A stretch of DNA of 64,000 nucleotides from Hormiphora californensis (GCA_020137815.1 CM035358.1:3148292-3212291); one strand, 5' to 3'; shown: positions 43,522 to 55,140, counted from the first letter of the stretch. Translations and numbers: made by a program. Notes: generated by a model from the sequence alone, not told the origin.

Positions 43522-44911
43522 GGGTACGCTAACCAAAATTTTTTTTCGAGTGCAGGGAAATCTCTCACCGTAGGGTTGTAGGCCATGCCAAGGAGACCTC
43601 AAATATGCAATTTTAGCCCTTAAGTCGAATTCATATTTTTGCTACAGCTGCTTGAAAAATGAACTGAAAATAAGTTTTTGGCATCTTAAAAATACATTTG
43701 TAAAGATAGGATCATAAAAATTTGTGGATTTGAAGAGGACAAAGAGGTGAGTACCCACAAAAATTTTTTTTGAAATCCGAGCTGATTTCCGGTCCTGAGA
43801 TGGATTTCTTTTTTTTGACTTTAACGCCCTATTTGGCAAAGTTCCGAAAACATGTGAAAGCTGTAAATTGGTGAAAAGTTGCGTCTAACGATTATCTAAG
43901 TGGCCATAAATTTTGGGCGTGTCCTTATTTGAGATAAGCTGTACAGAGTTTTTTTTGTGAAAGCCGTCATTTCAGAAATAAATAAATTCCCTGTATCTCA
44001 AAAACGGCTGATCGTAGAGACCTGAGACTATGCTTAAACGATTCAGAAGGTCCGATTTTGGGGGGGTCCTCTGAAAGACATTTTGCTCCTACTTCAACCG
44101 TTTTTGCTGTAATTGCGAAAAACAAAACCCCATCTTCGCCCTGGTGGATTTTTTGTGATTTTGTTTTTGGTGATTATAGGGACCCATATGGACCAAATAG
44201 TGAAGGAATTAGCTTGTTACACATTTTTCCATAGTTTCGGTCCTTTCTTAGCCAAAATTCCCTAATTACAGGATATTGGAGTTTAGCTTTTGCCCTTTTC
44301 ATAGAATTTGTTTTTCGCAATTACAGCAAAAACGGTTGAAGTAGGAGCAAAATGTCTCTCAGAAGACCCCCCCAAAATCGGACCTTCTGAATCGTTTAAG
44401 CATAGTCTCAGGTCTCTACGATCAGCCGTTTTTGAGATACAGAGAATTTATTTATTTCTGAAATGACGGCTTTCACAAAAAAAACTCTGTACAGCTTATC
44501 TCAAATAAGGACACGCCCAAAATTTATGGCCACTTAGATAATCGTTAGACGCAACTTTTCACCAATTTACAGCTTTCACATGTTTTCGGAACTTTGCCAA
44601 ATAGGGCGTTAAAGTCAAAAAAAAGAAATCCATCTCAGGACCGGAAATCAGCTCGGATTTCAAAAAAAATTTTTGTGGGTACTCACCTCTTTGTCCTCTT
44701 CAAATCCACAAATTTTTATGATCCTATCTTTACAAATGTATTTTTAAGATGCCAAAAACTTATTTTCAGTTCATTTTTCAAGCAGCTGTAGCAAAAATAT
44801 GAATTCGACTTGAGAGCTCAAATTGCATATTTGAGGTCTCCTTGGCATGGCCTACAACCCTACGGTGAGAGATTTCCCTGCACTCGAAAAAAATTTTTGG
44901 TTAGCGTACCC
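43522..44911. mobile_element. 1390-bp foldback element with TTAA flanks
   Basis: Starts GGGTACGCTAACC and ends with the reverse complement. TTAA lies on both sides (43518-43521 and 44912-44915). The arms are nearly perfect complements for about 590 bp each, with a ~200-bp centre. The same 65-codon frame is seen in both arms only because they are inverted copies. TTAA flanks suggest a piggyBac-type mover, but piggyBac ends usually start CCC, so the assignment is tentative. Confidence 0.8.
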
Positions 44912-45035
44912 TTAAGTGTAGCGAAAAACAAAAAGAAATACAACTGATTTCCTTGCCTTGATATGATCATGGCGGATGCGGGATGATGATGATTACCGTT
45001 TCAACTTTCCAGCGCTTAGGGCCTAGAAATTAGCA

Positions 45036-45404
45036 GCTTTAGACGTACTAGATTCCAGTGCTTCTAATGATGTCATAATTAGATGGATCCCGGCCCATAG
45101 AGGGTACGATGGGTATGATCGAAACGAAATAGCAGACATTCTGGCTAAAAGAGGTGCTCAGGAAATCGAAGAAGTTACCCTCATACCAATCCCCAAAGCG
45201 ACAGCTTATGCCGCCCTCAGAAAAACGATATCGTTCTATTATAAGAAGGCAATGGTGTCACTTCACCCCCAGAAACCACCCCTTAAAGAGTGGTCTCATC
45301 CCATCACCCAGGACGGGGAAAGAGAGCTTCATTGCACCCACCCCTTACTGGCTAGTGCTCTGCACTGTCAAGGTGGTGAATGCTCCGAGCTATACTATAC
45401 ATAG
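45036..45404 (+). pseudogene. LINE retrotransposon RNase H fragment
   Basis: One open frame reads VIIRWIPAHRGYDG.DRNEIADILAKRGAQ, the C-terminal part of the RNase H domain found at the end of some LINE polyproteins (WIPAH, then N-E-x-A-D and LAK-x-GA). It continues to a TAG at 45402-45404. No reverse transcriptase precedes it; the 1390-bp foldback lies 120 bp upstream. A dead fragment. Confidence 0.75.
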
Positions 45405-45661
45405 TTCCTACCTAAAGGGAGTTTGTATCCATGAAATTCTTTTTGGTAGTCGATCACCGCTTTAGAAAGTGGTTAGTGGTACAATTATAACCCCGGAAGT
45501 GAACCATTTGATGACAATTGTGTGCCAAAGTCTGCAGAAGCTACCTTGTTTTATTAAAACCTAATTATCCTCTGAATAAAGAGTTCAGAGCAAGAATTAA
45601 ATTAAATAGGGAAGAAAATCGAAAAATACTAAATAATTATCCTCTTTTTATCGATAAGATC

Positions 45662-47457
45662 ATGGCTGAGATAGAGAATGTTAACATCAAGGATGACCAT
45701 CCAGTGATAGATCCCCTCGACAGATCAGGTTAGGATAATTACCACCCCAACATGGTCAATAACTTGGTTCACGTACAACATTGGAATCAATCCAATTGGC
45801 CAATAAATCTAGTTGACTGCACGGAGAGCGCCAAATCTCTGCTGTTCAGTGTTCAAGATTTATTGACCATAATTGGTACCAAGTATACAATTTGTTTATT
45901 CCCAATAGGTGGAGTTGAAGACGAGGATGAGCCCACTTCAGCTCTCGGACCGAAACCCTCAGATAAATCCATCCCTCGCATCCCCTCTATCCGCCCAACT
46001 ACCCCTGAACGGGCTGGGACCCCTTCAGAAGATCTGGAGGAGCACCTAGGACCTGATGACAGTGCCTCCCAGACCGGGTTGGATCGGGGTCAGCTGCTGG
46101 AGAAGTACCAACTTGCCCTGAATGAGAGAGACAAGATCTTGAACCAGAACGGACAACTTCAGCACAAGATTGCTGAGTATTTTAGAAAGAAGAAGGGTGC
46201 TGATGAGCGACAGGAGGTGGAAAAGAGTGTCACTGATCAGGAACAGAGGTAAGAGGTTCTGTACAGTATACAATCTAGTATAATAAGTAGCCTGCAGTTT
46301 TATACAAGTGCTTGCCATTACTACTACTTCTAAGTTAATAAGGTTTTCACCATCCCCCAACGACCGTTGTTTCAACCTCCATTTTAACCCCCCCCCCTCC
46401 TGCCGTCAGATACACAAAGTGCCTCCAGGCCCTAGACGAGCTAGAGATTGAGAACGATCGGGTACAAAAGGAATCGGAGCTGCGGATTAGTGAAGAGAAA
46501 GAGAAGATGGAGGAGAAGAAGAGTCACGTGGATGAGATGACATTGCAGTATTTTGAGTTTAAGAAAGGAGTTGCTAAACAAGCTGTTAATAGCAGGTATG
46601 ATAAACAATTCAGTTACACTGTAACATTATAATCTCTCTCTCTGTAAATTTCAAAAAAGGGTCTCTCTCTCTCAGTTCTCTCTCCATCTCGCTTCTTCCC
46701 CTCTGCAGGTCTGGAAAACCGTTGGCGCTCAAGGACATCGACCAGTGTGTCATGAATGAGAAGAAGAAGGAGGAGGAGGTCATTGCGGTTCGGTTGGAAA
46801 ATATCAAACTCATTAATAAGGTATACTGTTCGTACTGTCGTCATCCATACTGGGAGAGAAGGAGAAAGGGGTTAGTTTGATACGGGTAATGGGTGTGGAA
46901 CTGGATATTATTTTGTAGAAAAAGAGAAAAGTAACTTCAAAAGGGAAAAGTAACTTTAGATATAAACTTACTCTTGGTCGTTGAGCATTCCTCCGTCAAG
47001 TCTGAGTCCATGTCCAATATCTCTCACATATCGTCCCTCTTCGGCTGCACCAGAGTTATCTTCGTGGGATTCAAGTGATCCCAAACTAGAGGGAAAGAGA
47101 GAAACTATTTAGCTTATTGAGGCATTTGATCAGCAGCTGCCGACATAGTAATAAGGGTTCTCTAAAGCTAGGTATAATAAATAACAATTCTTCGAATAGC
47201 AGTTGGTATATTTTGCTAAGCTATGGGGGCAGACATACCTTTTTGCAGTTGATGCAGAGAAAAGGCACAGGGCAACAAGAATTACTAGAGAACACTTCAT
47301 CTTGGAGTCGAGAGATTGAGAAATGAGCTATCTGGACGGCTGACGTGGCTTCTTATTGACCAACCGCCGCCAGTCTAACCAACCATCATCCACTTAGCGA
47401 TTACCTTTCTATCTTCCTCTTCCCACAAAGACAGAGACAGAGAGAGAGAGATAGAAA

Positions 47458-47536
<79 letters not shown>

Positions 47537-49039
47537 AGGGAGAGAGAGAGAGTGCTGTATAAGCGTCAGAGAGAGAATAAAGATAAGGAGAGAGGCTGAG
47601 AAGTTGTCCTCTATCCCTCCTCTATTCGTAACCGCAACATCATCGGTTGGCTTGTTTCCGCTAATGGGCGATATCATTTCTCTCTATCTCTCCCCCATCT
47701 CTATCTCTCTCCCCCATCTCTATCTCTCTTTCTCAAACCATGTCTTCCCATTAGCTCAAGAAACGTGAAGCTCAACTAAAACAAAAAGAAGAGCTGGCTG
47801 ATGGGCTCCATTTGATCGACTTTGAACAGCTCAAGATTGAGAACCAGACCTATAATGAGAAGATTGAGGAGCGGAATGAGGAACTCCTCAAGCTCCGGAA
47901 GAAGATCACTACCACTGTCCAGGTATTATAGTTGCGGTGGCGTCCCCATTGGAAGTTTTGTGGTAGTTTTGCGGTCCGGCCTGGTAGCGATGCTGATGAT
48001 GTAATGTTTCAGGAAGGTCATTGGCCACTCGATTATTAGCATTAGACTTTTATTCTTTAAAGATTCAGATTCAGATACCCCGAATATTTCCCACGGTTAT
48101 TGCTGCATACCCGAAATTCGAAAGAAAGAAAAATCCGTTTTTCAAACCCGCAAGTTCTCAAAGTTTAAACCCACAATATGGTCAGCTTCTACAACTTTAT
48201 ATTATCAGGTTCTGACGCATGTCAAGGAGAAACTCCAGTTCGTTCAAGGAGAGAACGCTGGACAAAGAGAGAAATTGAAAGTTGTTGAGTTTGAGGTATG
48301 AAACTCTTGTTTAACTGCAACCACGAGAAACGCCAAATACTAAAACCAAACTAATACGATAAATTTATCTTTACCGTTTTGCTTCCCATATATCCTAGGT
48401 CGCCAAAAAGAGGGATATCCTTTCTCGAACGAAGCAAGCCAGGGATGCCCTTAGAATTGATAATGTTAAACAGAGAAAGAAGTGCGGCTTGATTGGACAG
48501 GAATCACTCCTTCGTGATCTAGAGGTATTGTAAAGTCGGATTTTTTGAAACTGTCACCCCCTGGGTATTTTCAAATTTCGTAAATGACCATAAATCCGGT
48601 TCCTGACGAGATAGAGACTTGAAATTTGGAGGTTACGAAGATCTTGCTAAGTTCTTCCGAACCTCCAAATTGCAAGTCTCTATCTTATCAGGAACCGGAG
48701 ATATGGCAAATTTTTTATTTCAGGGGGGTGACAGTTTCAAAAAATCCGACTTTATATTGGATCAATGTGTGATCACTTTGTTTCATTACACCTCTCTCGG
48801 TGTTGTGGCTCAGTTAAGGATTCCTTCAACCCATGTTAATTGATATGTCCTGACCCTCCTTTAAGGGTCGAGATGGGGCTCGAGCAACTAAATATTACCT
48901 TCTCGTGCAGGTTCGGAAAGACGACAGTGAGTCCCTGACGACTTCTATCGAGAACCTACAGCGCCACCACATGGACCTGCTGATGCAGGTGGATGGGGTG
49001 CGACAGAAGGTTGATGCTGTCAAGGTTCATTCTATGTGA
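45662..49039 (+). CDS. CCDC96-like (CFAP184) axonemal coiled-coil protein
   Basis: Eight exons join in phase to 404 codons: 45662-45728, 45909-46248, 46410-46595, 46709-46820, 47755-47922, 48209-48295, 48399-48524, 48911-49039. The first ~80 residues are acidic and disordered (DDHPVIDPLDRS, then proline-rich). The rest is long coiled coil ending in a DUF4201-type block: LHLIDFEQLKIENQTYNEKI, EERNEELLKLRKK, VLTHVKEKLQFVQ. Family knowledge: CCDC96 partners CCDC113 in linking axonemal structures of motile cilia, which implies a ciliated animal. The start is the ATG at 45662, whose exon ends in phase 1 at GATCAG|GTTAGG, matching the next exon. Intron 4 hosts an antisense secreted-peptide gene and intron 7 a 220-bp MITE. 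CCDC113, sharing the same C-terminal domain, is the main alternative. Confidence 0.85.
46813..47300 (-). CDS. small secreted acidic peptide (70 aa), antisense in the CCDC96-like gene
   Basis: Three exons (47300-47239, 47085-46972, 46849-46813) with GT/AG borders and matching phase 2 junctions give 70 codons. Exon 1 is a signal peptide, MKCSLVILVALCLFSASTA, followed at once by a dibasic KR and SLGSLESHEDNSG. Exon 2 is acidic and ends in GLRLDGGMLNDQ. Exon 3 is DMDDDSTNSIPY plus stop. There are no cysteines after the signal peptide, so a disulfide-rich peptide is excluded. KR after the signal could be a prohormone-type cleavage site. The last 8 coding bases overlap, antisense, the end of CCDC96-like exon 4 (46820). 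I recognise no homologue. The strong signal peptide and consistent phases make it credible. Confidence 0.65.
47460..47531. repeat. (GA)n microsatellite
   Basis: About 35 GA units inside CCDC96-like intron 4, upstream (on the minus strand) of the antisense secreted-peptide gene. Confidence 0.9.
48533..48752. mobile_element. 220-bp foldback MITE with TA flanks
   Basis: AAGTCGGATTTTTTGAAACT at the left is matched by its reverse complement at the right; TA lies on both sides (48531-48532, 48753-48754). Near-complete palindrome with the inner words CCGGTTCCTGA / TCAGGAACCGG. It lies in CCDC96-like intron 7, starting at position +9 from the donor (48525). Confidence 0.75.
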
Positions 49040-49632
49040 TTTTAGAAGGGATCTACAGAGAGACACTGGAATTAGAGATTATCTGAAAGACTGGGACTCA
49101 GACAATAAGAGATGAACACAGGGGAAAGTGAAAATGGTTTTGAGACTTTTGAGAGATGAGTGATATGTAAATAGAAGACTTTCTTACTTAGTGCGACTGT
49201 AAATAATATACACGTGGCGAGTCAAATGTTTTTTAACAAATCAAAAGAAGCTGAGTTTTGACGCATGTTACCTCCAGCATTTGACGCTGCATTACAGGCT
49301 GATTACGACATTGTTCGCCAATCTCCTACAACGCAGAAACTCAGTCATGGATCGAGGGAGAGAGAGAGAAAGTAAGGGAAGGAGAGAGAGGAAGAGGGCA
49401 ATAGAGAGAAAGACGGAGCTAGATTCATATAATTTATCTCTCATAAAATGATGAACATGCACGCATGCAGGCGTTCTAAACACAGTTAATAAAAACACGG
49501 CCCCGCGACGTATCCCAAGAGAGATGGAGAGAGAGGGGGTGGTTAGTTAAAAAGAATTCTAGCTATTTATATTCCCCTGCTGACTCTCTGCAGTACTATA
49601 GTAAAGCCGCTCAGTAGTATATTTTGTAAATC
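49040..49632. other. spacer between the CCDC96-like and Rho-like genes
   Basis: Holds the CCDC96-like 3' UTR and the Rho-like promoter. Contains GA-rich tracts at 49360-49420 and 49520-49540. No coding exon recognised. Confidence 0.4.
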
Positions 49633-52052
49633 ATGGTGCGTTGTCAGTTGGTGGGGGATGCGGGGGTTGGAAAGCGGAGTTTAGCTCATCAGTTTGTTAT
49701 GGCTCACTGTCCCCAACATCTACCGTCAACCTTTGAAAGGTATCCATTATGTCTTCCAGCTGTCAACCTCTTTTCTTCCAGTTGTCCAGTTGTGATACTT
49801 TACATGATATGGTTTCAACCCTTCATCTCAACCCAAGTAGAGACGGCCTCCAAGAAGAAGACACTTTACATGACGCAGCGTCCTCGGCCCGGTTCGGGTA
49901 GTCTTTTGTGGGACAATTGAATCCAAACTGAGTCTTTAGATAAGTAATATCTCCCTCCAGTTACTGCAAGATTTACGAGGGACAAGAGATAGAGTTGCTA
50001 GTTGACCTGCCAGTAGATGTACACAATGTACCCATGACTGAAGAGTATTTTAAAACTGTAAGTTCAGTGAGAATTCTAAGTCACCATAATCTTCGTAAAT
50101 AATTTTTATACTAAAACTTCTAAACCCGGTCCAGCAGGTGCGACTGATTTAAATAAACTATTCATTTGTTGCTAGGTTGACGCTTTGATATTTTGTTTTT
50201 CTGTGGACAATCTTGGTAGTTTTGAAAGATGTCAGAAACACTGGTTTCCTCTTCTACGACCCTTCATTTATGATATACCTTCATTCCTGGTTAGTACTGT
50301 GTGGTTAGTACTGTGTGGTTAGTACTGTGTGGTTAGTACTGTGTGGTTAGTACTGTGTGGTTAGTACTGCGTGGTTAGTACTGTGTGGTTAGTACTGTGT
50401 GGTTAGTACTGTGTGGTTAGTACTGTGTGGTTAGTACTGTGTGGTTAGTACTGTGTGGTTAGTACTGTGTGGTTAGTACTGCGTGGTTAGTACTGTGTGG
50501 TTAGTACTGTGTGGTTAGTACTGTGTGGTTAGTACTGTGTGGTTAGTACTGTGTGGTTAGTACTGTGTGGTTAGTACTGTGTGGTTAGTACTGTGTGCAA
50601 CCCTCACCTCAGTGCTACCATCGTATTCTTAATTATCAATTCATTTGTTATTCTTAACATCTGATTTATAGTTTCGCATCCTAGGTTGGGTGTAAGAGTG
50701 ACTTATTACCGAGGACATCGATTCTTTCTGGGATAACTTCCCCTATTAGATCTCCCTCACCACCACCACCACCTCCTCCCACTATGGAAAATGGGACTTC
50801 AATTACACCGCCCCTATCAGCAGGTAAGTTGTTCAGCCCACTCCTAGAATATTGTTACTGAAGTAGGTTATTCTTCAAATTAGCTTCACAAATTACAACA
50901 TGTGTCCCATGGCCTGGTAGTAACTAGTAGAGGTCTAATGCTACTGACAGTGGCAGTTGGTACTAATATTACAGCTGACAATGGTTCATTGTTTCTAAGT
51001 AAACGCTCAGACACGAGATTCAAATTGAGAACAATAAACAAACACAATGAAAGCACATCTCTTTCTGATCTTATGTGTACTCTGTGTGAGAAAAGAATAG
51101 TTCACAAATCACAATGTTCTAGTATTCCACACAATGGTTTATCTTGCCCTCCTTCTCTTCCCTATGTGTTATGCTGCAAACTGCTGGGACAGGACATGTC
51201 GTTCAAATCACTCCTGAACCAATCCCCTGTAACCAACCAATGCAGTACTGTGATGTAAGTATCACTCTGTAAGACAGTCTACAGCAGCAAGAAATCTCCA
51301 CCTCCCTCCCTAACCTGTGACTAGTACATTCACCTATGCCTGTTTCTGTCACCATGACGATCTAGGAGTTGCACTGTGCTCCTGTTCAGGTAAAGACCCA
51401 GGCAGTTGTAGTGTTCAGTATCCTCGCATTGTTTGGGTTGTGTTTGGGGGTTTGTACTGCCAAATCGGTCATGTGGTGGCAACATAAGAAGGAGTTGTTA
51501 GAGGCACATGAGAGGAGGAAGAGGCTGAATGCTCCTACATCACCTGACTTGAGAGGAGAGGAGATGCTGGGCAAGTTGGAGGCGGCTTAGCAGTTTGATA
51601 AGGTGTGTCTTGTTTAATAAGGTGTGGAGGATCTCTCTCCTATTTAGCTGAGCCTTTGGGATCATTCATCTCTCTCCTGCGGTGTATTTAGCTGAGCCTT
51701 TGGGATCATTCATCATCACCGCATCATGTCCTCTACTTTCATCTCCGTCTCAGATTCATCACTCTCTACTTTGTACCACTTTACAATAACTCACCGCATC
51801 ATGTCCTCTACTTTCATCTCTTTGATCGTCTCTACTAACAACCCCCTACCCAGGTCCACTAACAACTCTCCACCCCCAGGTCCACTCTTTGTAACTTGGG
51901 AACTGGGGGATAACCTGGCCCGACAGCTGGCATGCCAATCCTACCACGAGTGTTCCACAAGGGAGGACACATCCTCGATTAACAGACTGTTCTCGAGTGT
52001 AACAGACAAAACTAAGAATCCATCCCAGAGTTGTGTGTGTACTGTCCAGTGA
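49633..52052 (+). CDS. divergent Rho-like small GTPase with two alternative C-termini
   Basis: Common exons 49633-49739, 49961-50057, 50176-50289, 50685-50823 encode the G domain: P-loop GDAGVGKRS, effector-like LPSTFESY, LLVDLPVD where Rho has the G3 DTAG motif, DALIFCFSVDNLGSFE and G4-like VGCKSD. A proline-rich insert follows. From the phase-1 donor at 50824 two continuations fit. (i) Exon 51880-52052 adds WELGDNLARQLACQSYHECS, the Rho C-terminal helix with a G5-like ECS, and ends in the CaaX-like CTVQ (209 aa). (ii) Exons 51193-51254 and 51366-51590 add a Cys-containing linker, a transmembrane helix (VVVFSILALFGLCLGVC) and a charged tail (247 aa). Arg replaces the Ser/Thr after the P-loop Lys and the G3 Gly is absent, so catalysis is doubtful. 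The TM exons could instead belong to another gene. Confidence 0.7.
50290..50597 (+). repeat. 14-bp minisatellite repeating the splice donor (22 copies)
   Basis: GTTAGTACTGTGTG is repeated exactly 22 times (308 bp), with two copies reading CTGCGTG. The first copy begins at the first base of the intron, so GTTAGT is the actual 5' splice site and is then repeated every 14 bp through the intron. Confidence 0.95.
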
Positions 52053-52143
52053 AAGAGAGGGGTGTTTTTTTGCTTTGAAAATCTATCTCACGTGTGTGTT
52101 TTTATGAACTACTTTTTAGTTCTTTTCCAAAATCATTGTTTTT

Positions 52144-53211
52144 CTAGACCTTCTGATTGTTCCGTGCAATGAATGCTCGAGAGGAGAGGCTGGAAGGGTT
52201 CCGATTGACGCCCCAATTCTGGCCACTTCCAGCAGAAGAATCCCCGGTTGTACCACGTGGGAATCGGAGAACCCCATAACGTACCAAGTCTCGGACCATA
52301 GTGCGGATACCAGTATTACGGAGGCAAATTATAAGGGGGTTATAGGCAACTAGCATGGCCTGACAGATCACGGCTTCAGTGAATTGTAGATAATAATACC
52401 AGTAGGGCCAGGGATGATCAGGTTCCGGGGCGGGCTTGAAGTCTATTAGAATCTCAGATCCAATCGATAGTACACACCAAATGAGTAGCCCAACATTTAG
52501 ATACAATATCATAATGGCACTTCTCCGCTTCATGTCGGTGAGCTGGTTTCCACAGGTGAACAAGTGGACTACAGTGAGAAGAGAGAGGACTAGAGAGATC
52601 CCAGTGTTGACCAGGAACATCAAAACAGAAAGGGTGAACCTAAGAAATGTAGCCCCTGTGTCTTTTGTGTTTACTATATCTAGAACTGTTTGTAAAGCAC
52701 TAGACCACTCATACCTATCGCCTCCAAAGTTTATCAACATAGCCCCGCTTGATAACCAGACGAAATTCACTGCAACAAATGTCCATGTAATGATAGAGAC
52801 ACTCTTCTCATGTGATATGACCCACAGGGGAAACCTGATCTTGATGTATCTAACAAATGATATGGCGCATGTGATTGCCATTGAAGAGAATCCCAGAACG
52901 TATGTAAAAAGGCAGACACCCCGTCTTGCTAGGGTTGTATCAACAATGAACATGGGATCACGTATTGGCTTTATCAGGTTGTAGAGAGAGGAGACAGCAC
53001 GGAGGAGAAATAGGAAATCAACTGCAGCAAGAAGTTGGAATAGTCTGGAAACGATGGAGGGGGGCTGTTTGTAGTTGTAGATAAACACCACAGGATTTAG
53101 GAGAAAGGAGATCAGAGTAGAGATGATGAGAATAACGGCGAAGATAACGGTGAGAGGAGTATCCCAGTCCGAGTTGTGGGGATAGTTGGTATCGGGGTAG
53201 AATATTGCCAT
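52144..53211 (-). CDS. single-exon rhodopsin-like 7TM receptor
   Basis: Intronless 355-codon frame with seven hydrophobic segments (approx. residues 19-45, 57-80, 96-122, 136-160, 192-218, 228-250, 272-295). Class A hallmarks are recognisable but altered: LAAVDFLFLL in TM2 resembles the usual LAxAD, ITCAISFVRYIKI at the end of TM3 replaces DRY with VRY, and AYNPLIICLRN in TM7 resembles NPxxY. A Ser/Gly-rich cytoplasmic tail (TTGDSSAGSGQN) could be phosphorylated. Ligand unknown. It ends 92 bp from the Rho-like gene, tail to tail. Divergent orphan receptor; class assignment is fairly secure, subfamily is not. Confidence 0.75.
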   Translation of the reverse strand: MAIFYPDTNYPHNSDWDTPLTVIFAVILIISTLISFLLNPVVFIYNYKQPPSIVSRLFQLLAAVDFLFLLRAVSSLYNLIKPIRDPMFIVDTTLARRGVCLFTYVLGFSSMAITCAISFVRYIKIRFPLWVISHEKSVSIITWTFVAVNFVWLSSGAMLINFGGDRYEWSSALQTVLDIVNTKDTGATFLRFTLSVLMFLVNTGISLVLSLLTVVHLFTCGNQLTDMKRRSAIMILYLNVGLLIWCVLSIGSEILIDFKPAPEPDHPWPYWYYYLQFTEAVICQAMLVAYNPLIICLRNTGIRTMVRDLVRYGVLRFPRGTTGDSSAGSGQNWGVNRNPSSLSSRAFIARNNQKV

Positions 53212-54239
53212 AACTTTACAAATATGATAATATCAGAAAATATAATAGGTTATTTTGTTCAGACTCTGCTGGTGGAAAGCAACAGCCAACAAATAGGGTA
53301 CAACATTGAACTGTAAGATAGTGCATGGTTATCACTTATCAGAGACGGCTTCTTATATTTCTCGCTCACGCACTTCATATTTCTTCATTTCTCTCCCAAC
53401 GCGTCTCCCTCTCCCTCGCGTGACGCGGGAGCCACTTCCTAGGCCCTCATGTACATGTACAACGTAATATGTGTCAATGTTGCTCCCGCTAACACACTTT
53501 TTATCAGCTACCCTAGGGCCTAGAAATACTTGGTGATAAGTCACGCGAAGTGTTTCATACATCCCCTGCCGCCCACTAGTGGCCACTTGCTGGAAAGTTA
53601 CCACTGCGGGGATTTCTCAGTTTCCATACCCTCAGTGAGAATTCTCCCCTGTGGCCTGTATAGATGTTAACATTTGCCTGGGTCCGCTGATATCAAGCTA
53701 CAACGTTCTGGTGCAAATGGGACCACCCTGTCCTGGTAGTATTTTCTCTAGAGAAAGTATATGGACGAAGAGTCGCAGTATTAAATGTCAATAACCTTCC
53801 TAGCACCCTAAAAAGTCTTGTTGTGTGAAACAGTGCCGAGCAAGGCAAAAAAGTCATATGACGGACTCTTGAACTAGCAAGTGCAGTTCCAGTGATAGCA
53901 TGTGCGTCGCGCGCGAGATACAGCTTGTAATGAAAGGACCCCTGAGTTGGCGCGGTAACCAGGACGACGTCCCGGCCACAGCGTGCCTCGGGAATCTATT
54001 TGTAGGCCGAAATTGATCGACCCCTATCCTGATTTAAGAAGAAATGACAACAATTCTTGGATTTCACAAAAAATAGCCATATTTTACAGAAAGATATACC
54101 CTTGTACATAAATAAACAATAATCAATAAGTGCTATACACAGAGTCGATAAAGGAAAAAAACAATGGAGTGACAGACTAGCTGACAGTAGAACCAATAAA
54201 ACAAATATAATACACCGTCCTATCTCTCTGTACAAATCC
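53212..54239. other. upstream region of the 7TM gene, no gene found
   Basis: Contains an AT-rich 5' flank (53212-53330), CpG-rich patches at 53390-53440 and 53900-53990, and mixed unique sequence. No ORF with recognisable content and no RNA gene were seen. Confidence 0.4.
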
Positions 54240-55140
54240 TTATTATAAAGTACAAATGCGTGGCGTGATGGTGAGGAGGAGGATGTAGTATCCACACGTG
54301 CAAATAGAGGGGGTTGCCAAGGAGGTGCCTTGGAAGGGGTATTGGAGAGGGGATACTGCACGTGCATGTTGTTGGTTGTTTGTTGCGTGTTCCTGTGTTG
54401 TTCCTGTGGTGTTTTGGGATCTACTACTGGGGCCGCCATGATTGACAAAGCCTTTCTACCTACGTACCCCGTTGATTCTCTACACACAGCTACAATTTTA
54501 CGGATCTTTATCACCTGATTCTACATGTTATTCAGCGGGATTTCCCTTGATGTTTATCACCAGCGCTCTACCACTCTACCAACCTCCGTATTCTTTACCC
54601 CGACATGGAGAGACGAAGAGTAAGAGGGGGAGAGACATATAGAGACGGGTGGGGGGGCTGTTGCATCTACTTCAATGGGCTTTCTAGTCTCTATTATAAT
54701 AAGCAAATGAACGTCGTGGTGAGGAGGAGGATGTAGTATCCACACGTGCAAATAGAGGGGGGTTGCCAAGGAGGTGCTCTGGGAGGGGTATTGGAGGGGG
54801 AATACTGCACGTGCATGTTATTGTTTGTTTGTTGCGTGTTCCTGTGTTGTTCCTGTGGTGCTTTGGGATCTACTGCTGGGACCTCCATGATTGCCAAAGC
54901 CTTTCTACCTACGTACCCCGTTGATTCTCTACACAGCTACAATTCTACGGATCTTTATCACCTGATTCTACATGTAATTCAGCAGGATTTCCTTTGATGT
55001 TTATCACCAGCGCTCTACCATTTTACCAACCTCCGTATTCTTTACCCCGACATGGAAAGACAAAGAGTGAGAGGGGGAGGGGGGCATAGAGACGGGTGGG
55101 GGGGGGGGGGGCTATTGTAGGACTTCAATGGGCTTTCTAG
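54240..55140. repeat. two tandem copies of a ~448-bp block
   Basis: GGAGGAGGATGTAGTATCCA, TGCATGTT.TTG.TTGTTTG and CTTTCTACCTACGTACCCCG recur about 448 bp apart; both copies end near AATGGGCTTTCTAGT. Divergence is a few percent. The joint contains CTCTATTATAATAAGC, related to the repeat at 5822-6480. Open frames here are not convincing as protein. Confidence 0.75.

Noticed and set aside
43642-44791. Identical 65-codon frames at both ends of the TTAA foldback
   Set aside because: They are the same DNA seen in the two inverted arms; no motif, and the frame is short.
54330-54997. Cys-rich frames in both copies of the 448-bp block as a gene pair
   Set aside because: The frames start in repeat sequence, differ in length between copies and show no signal peptide or domain.
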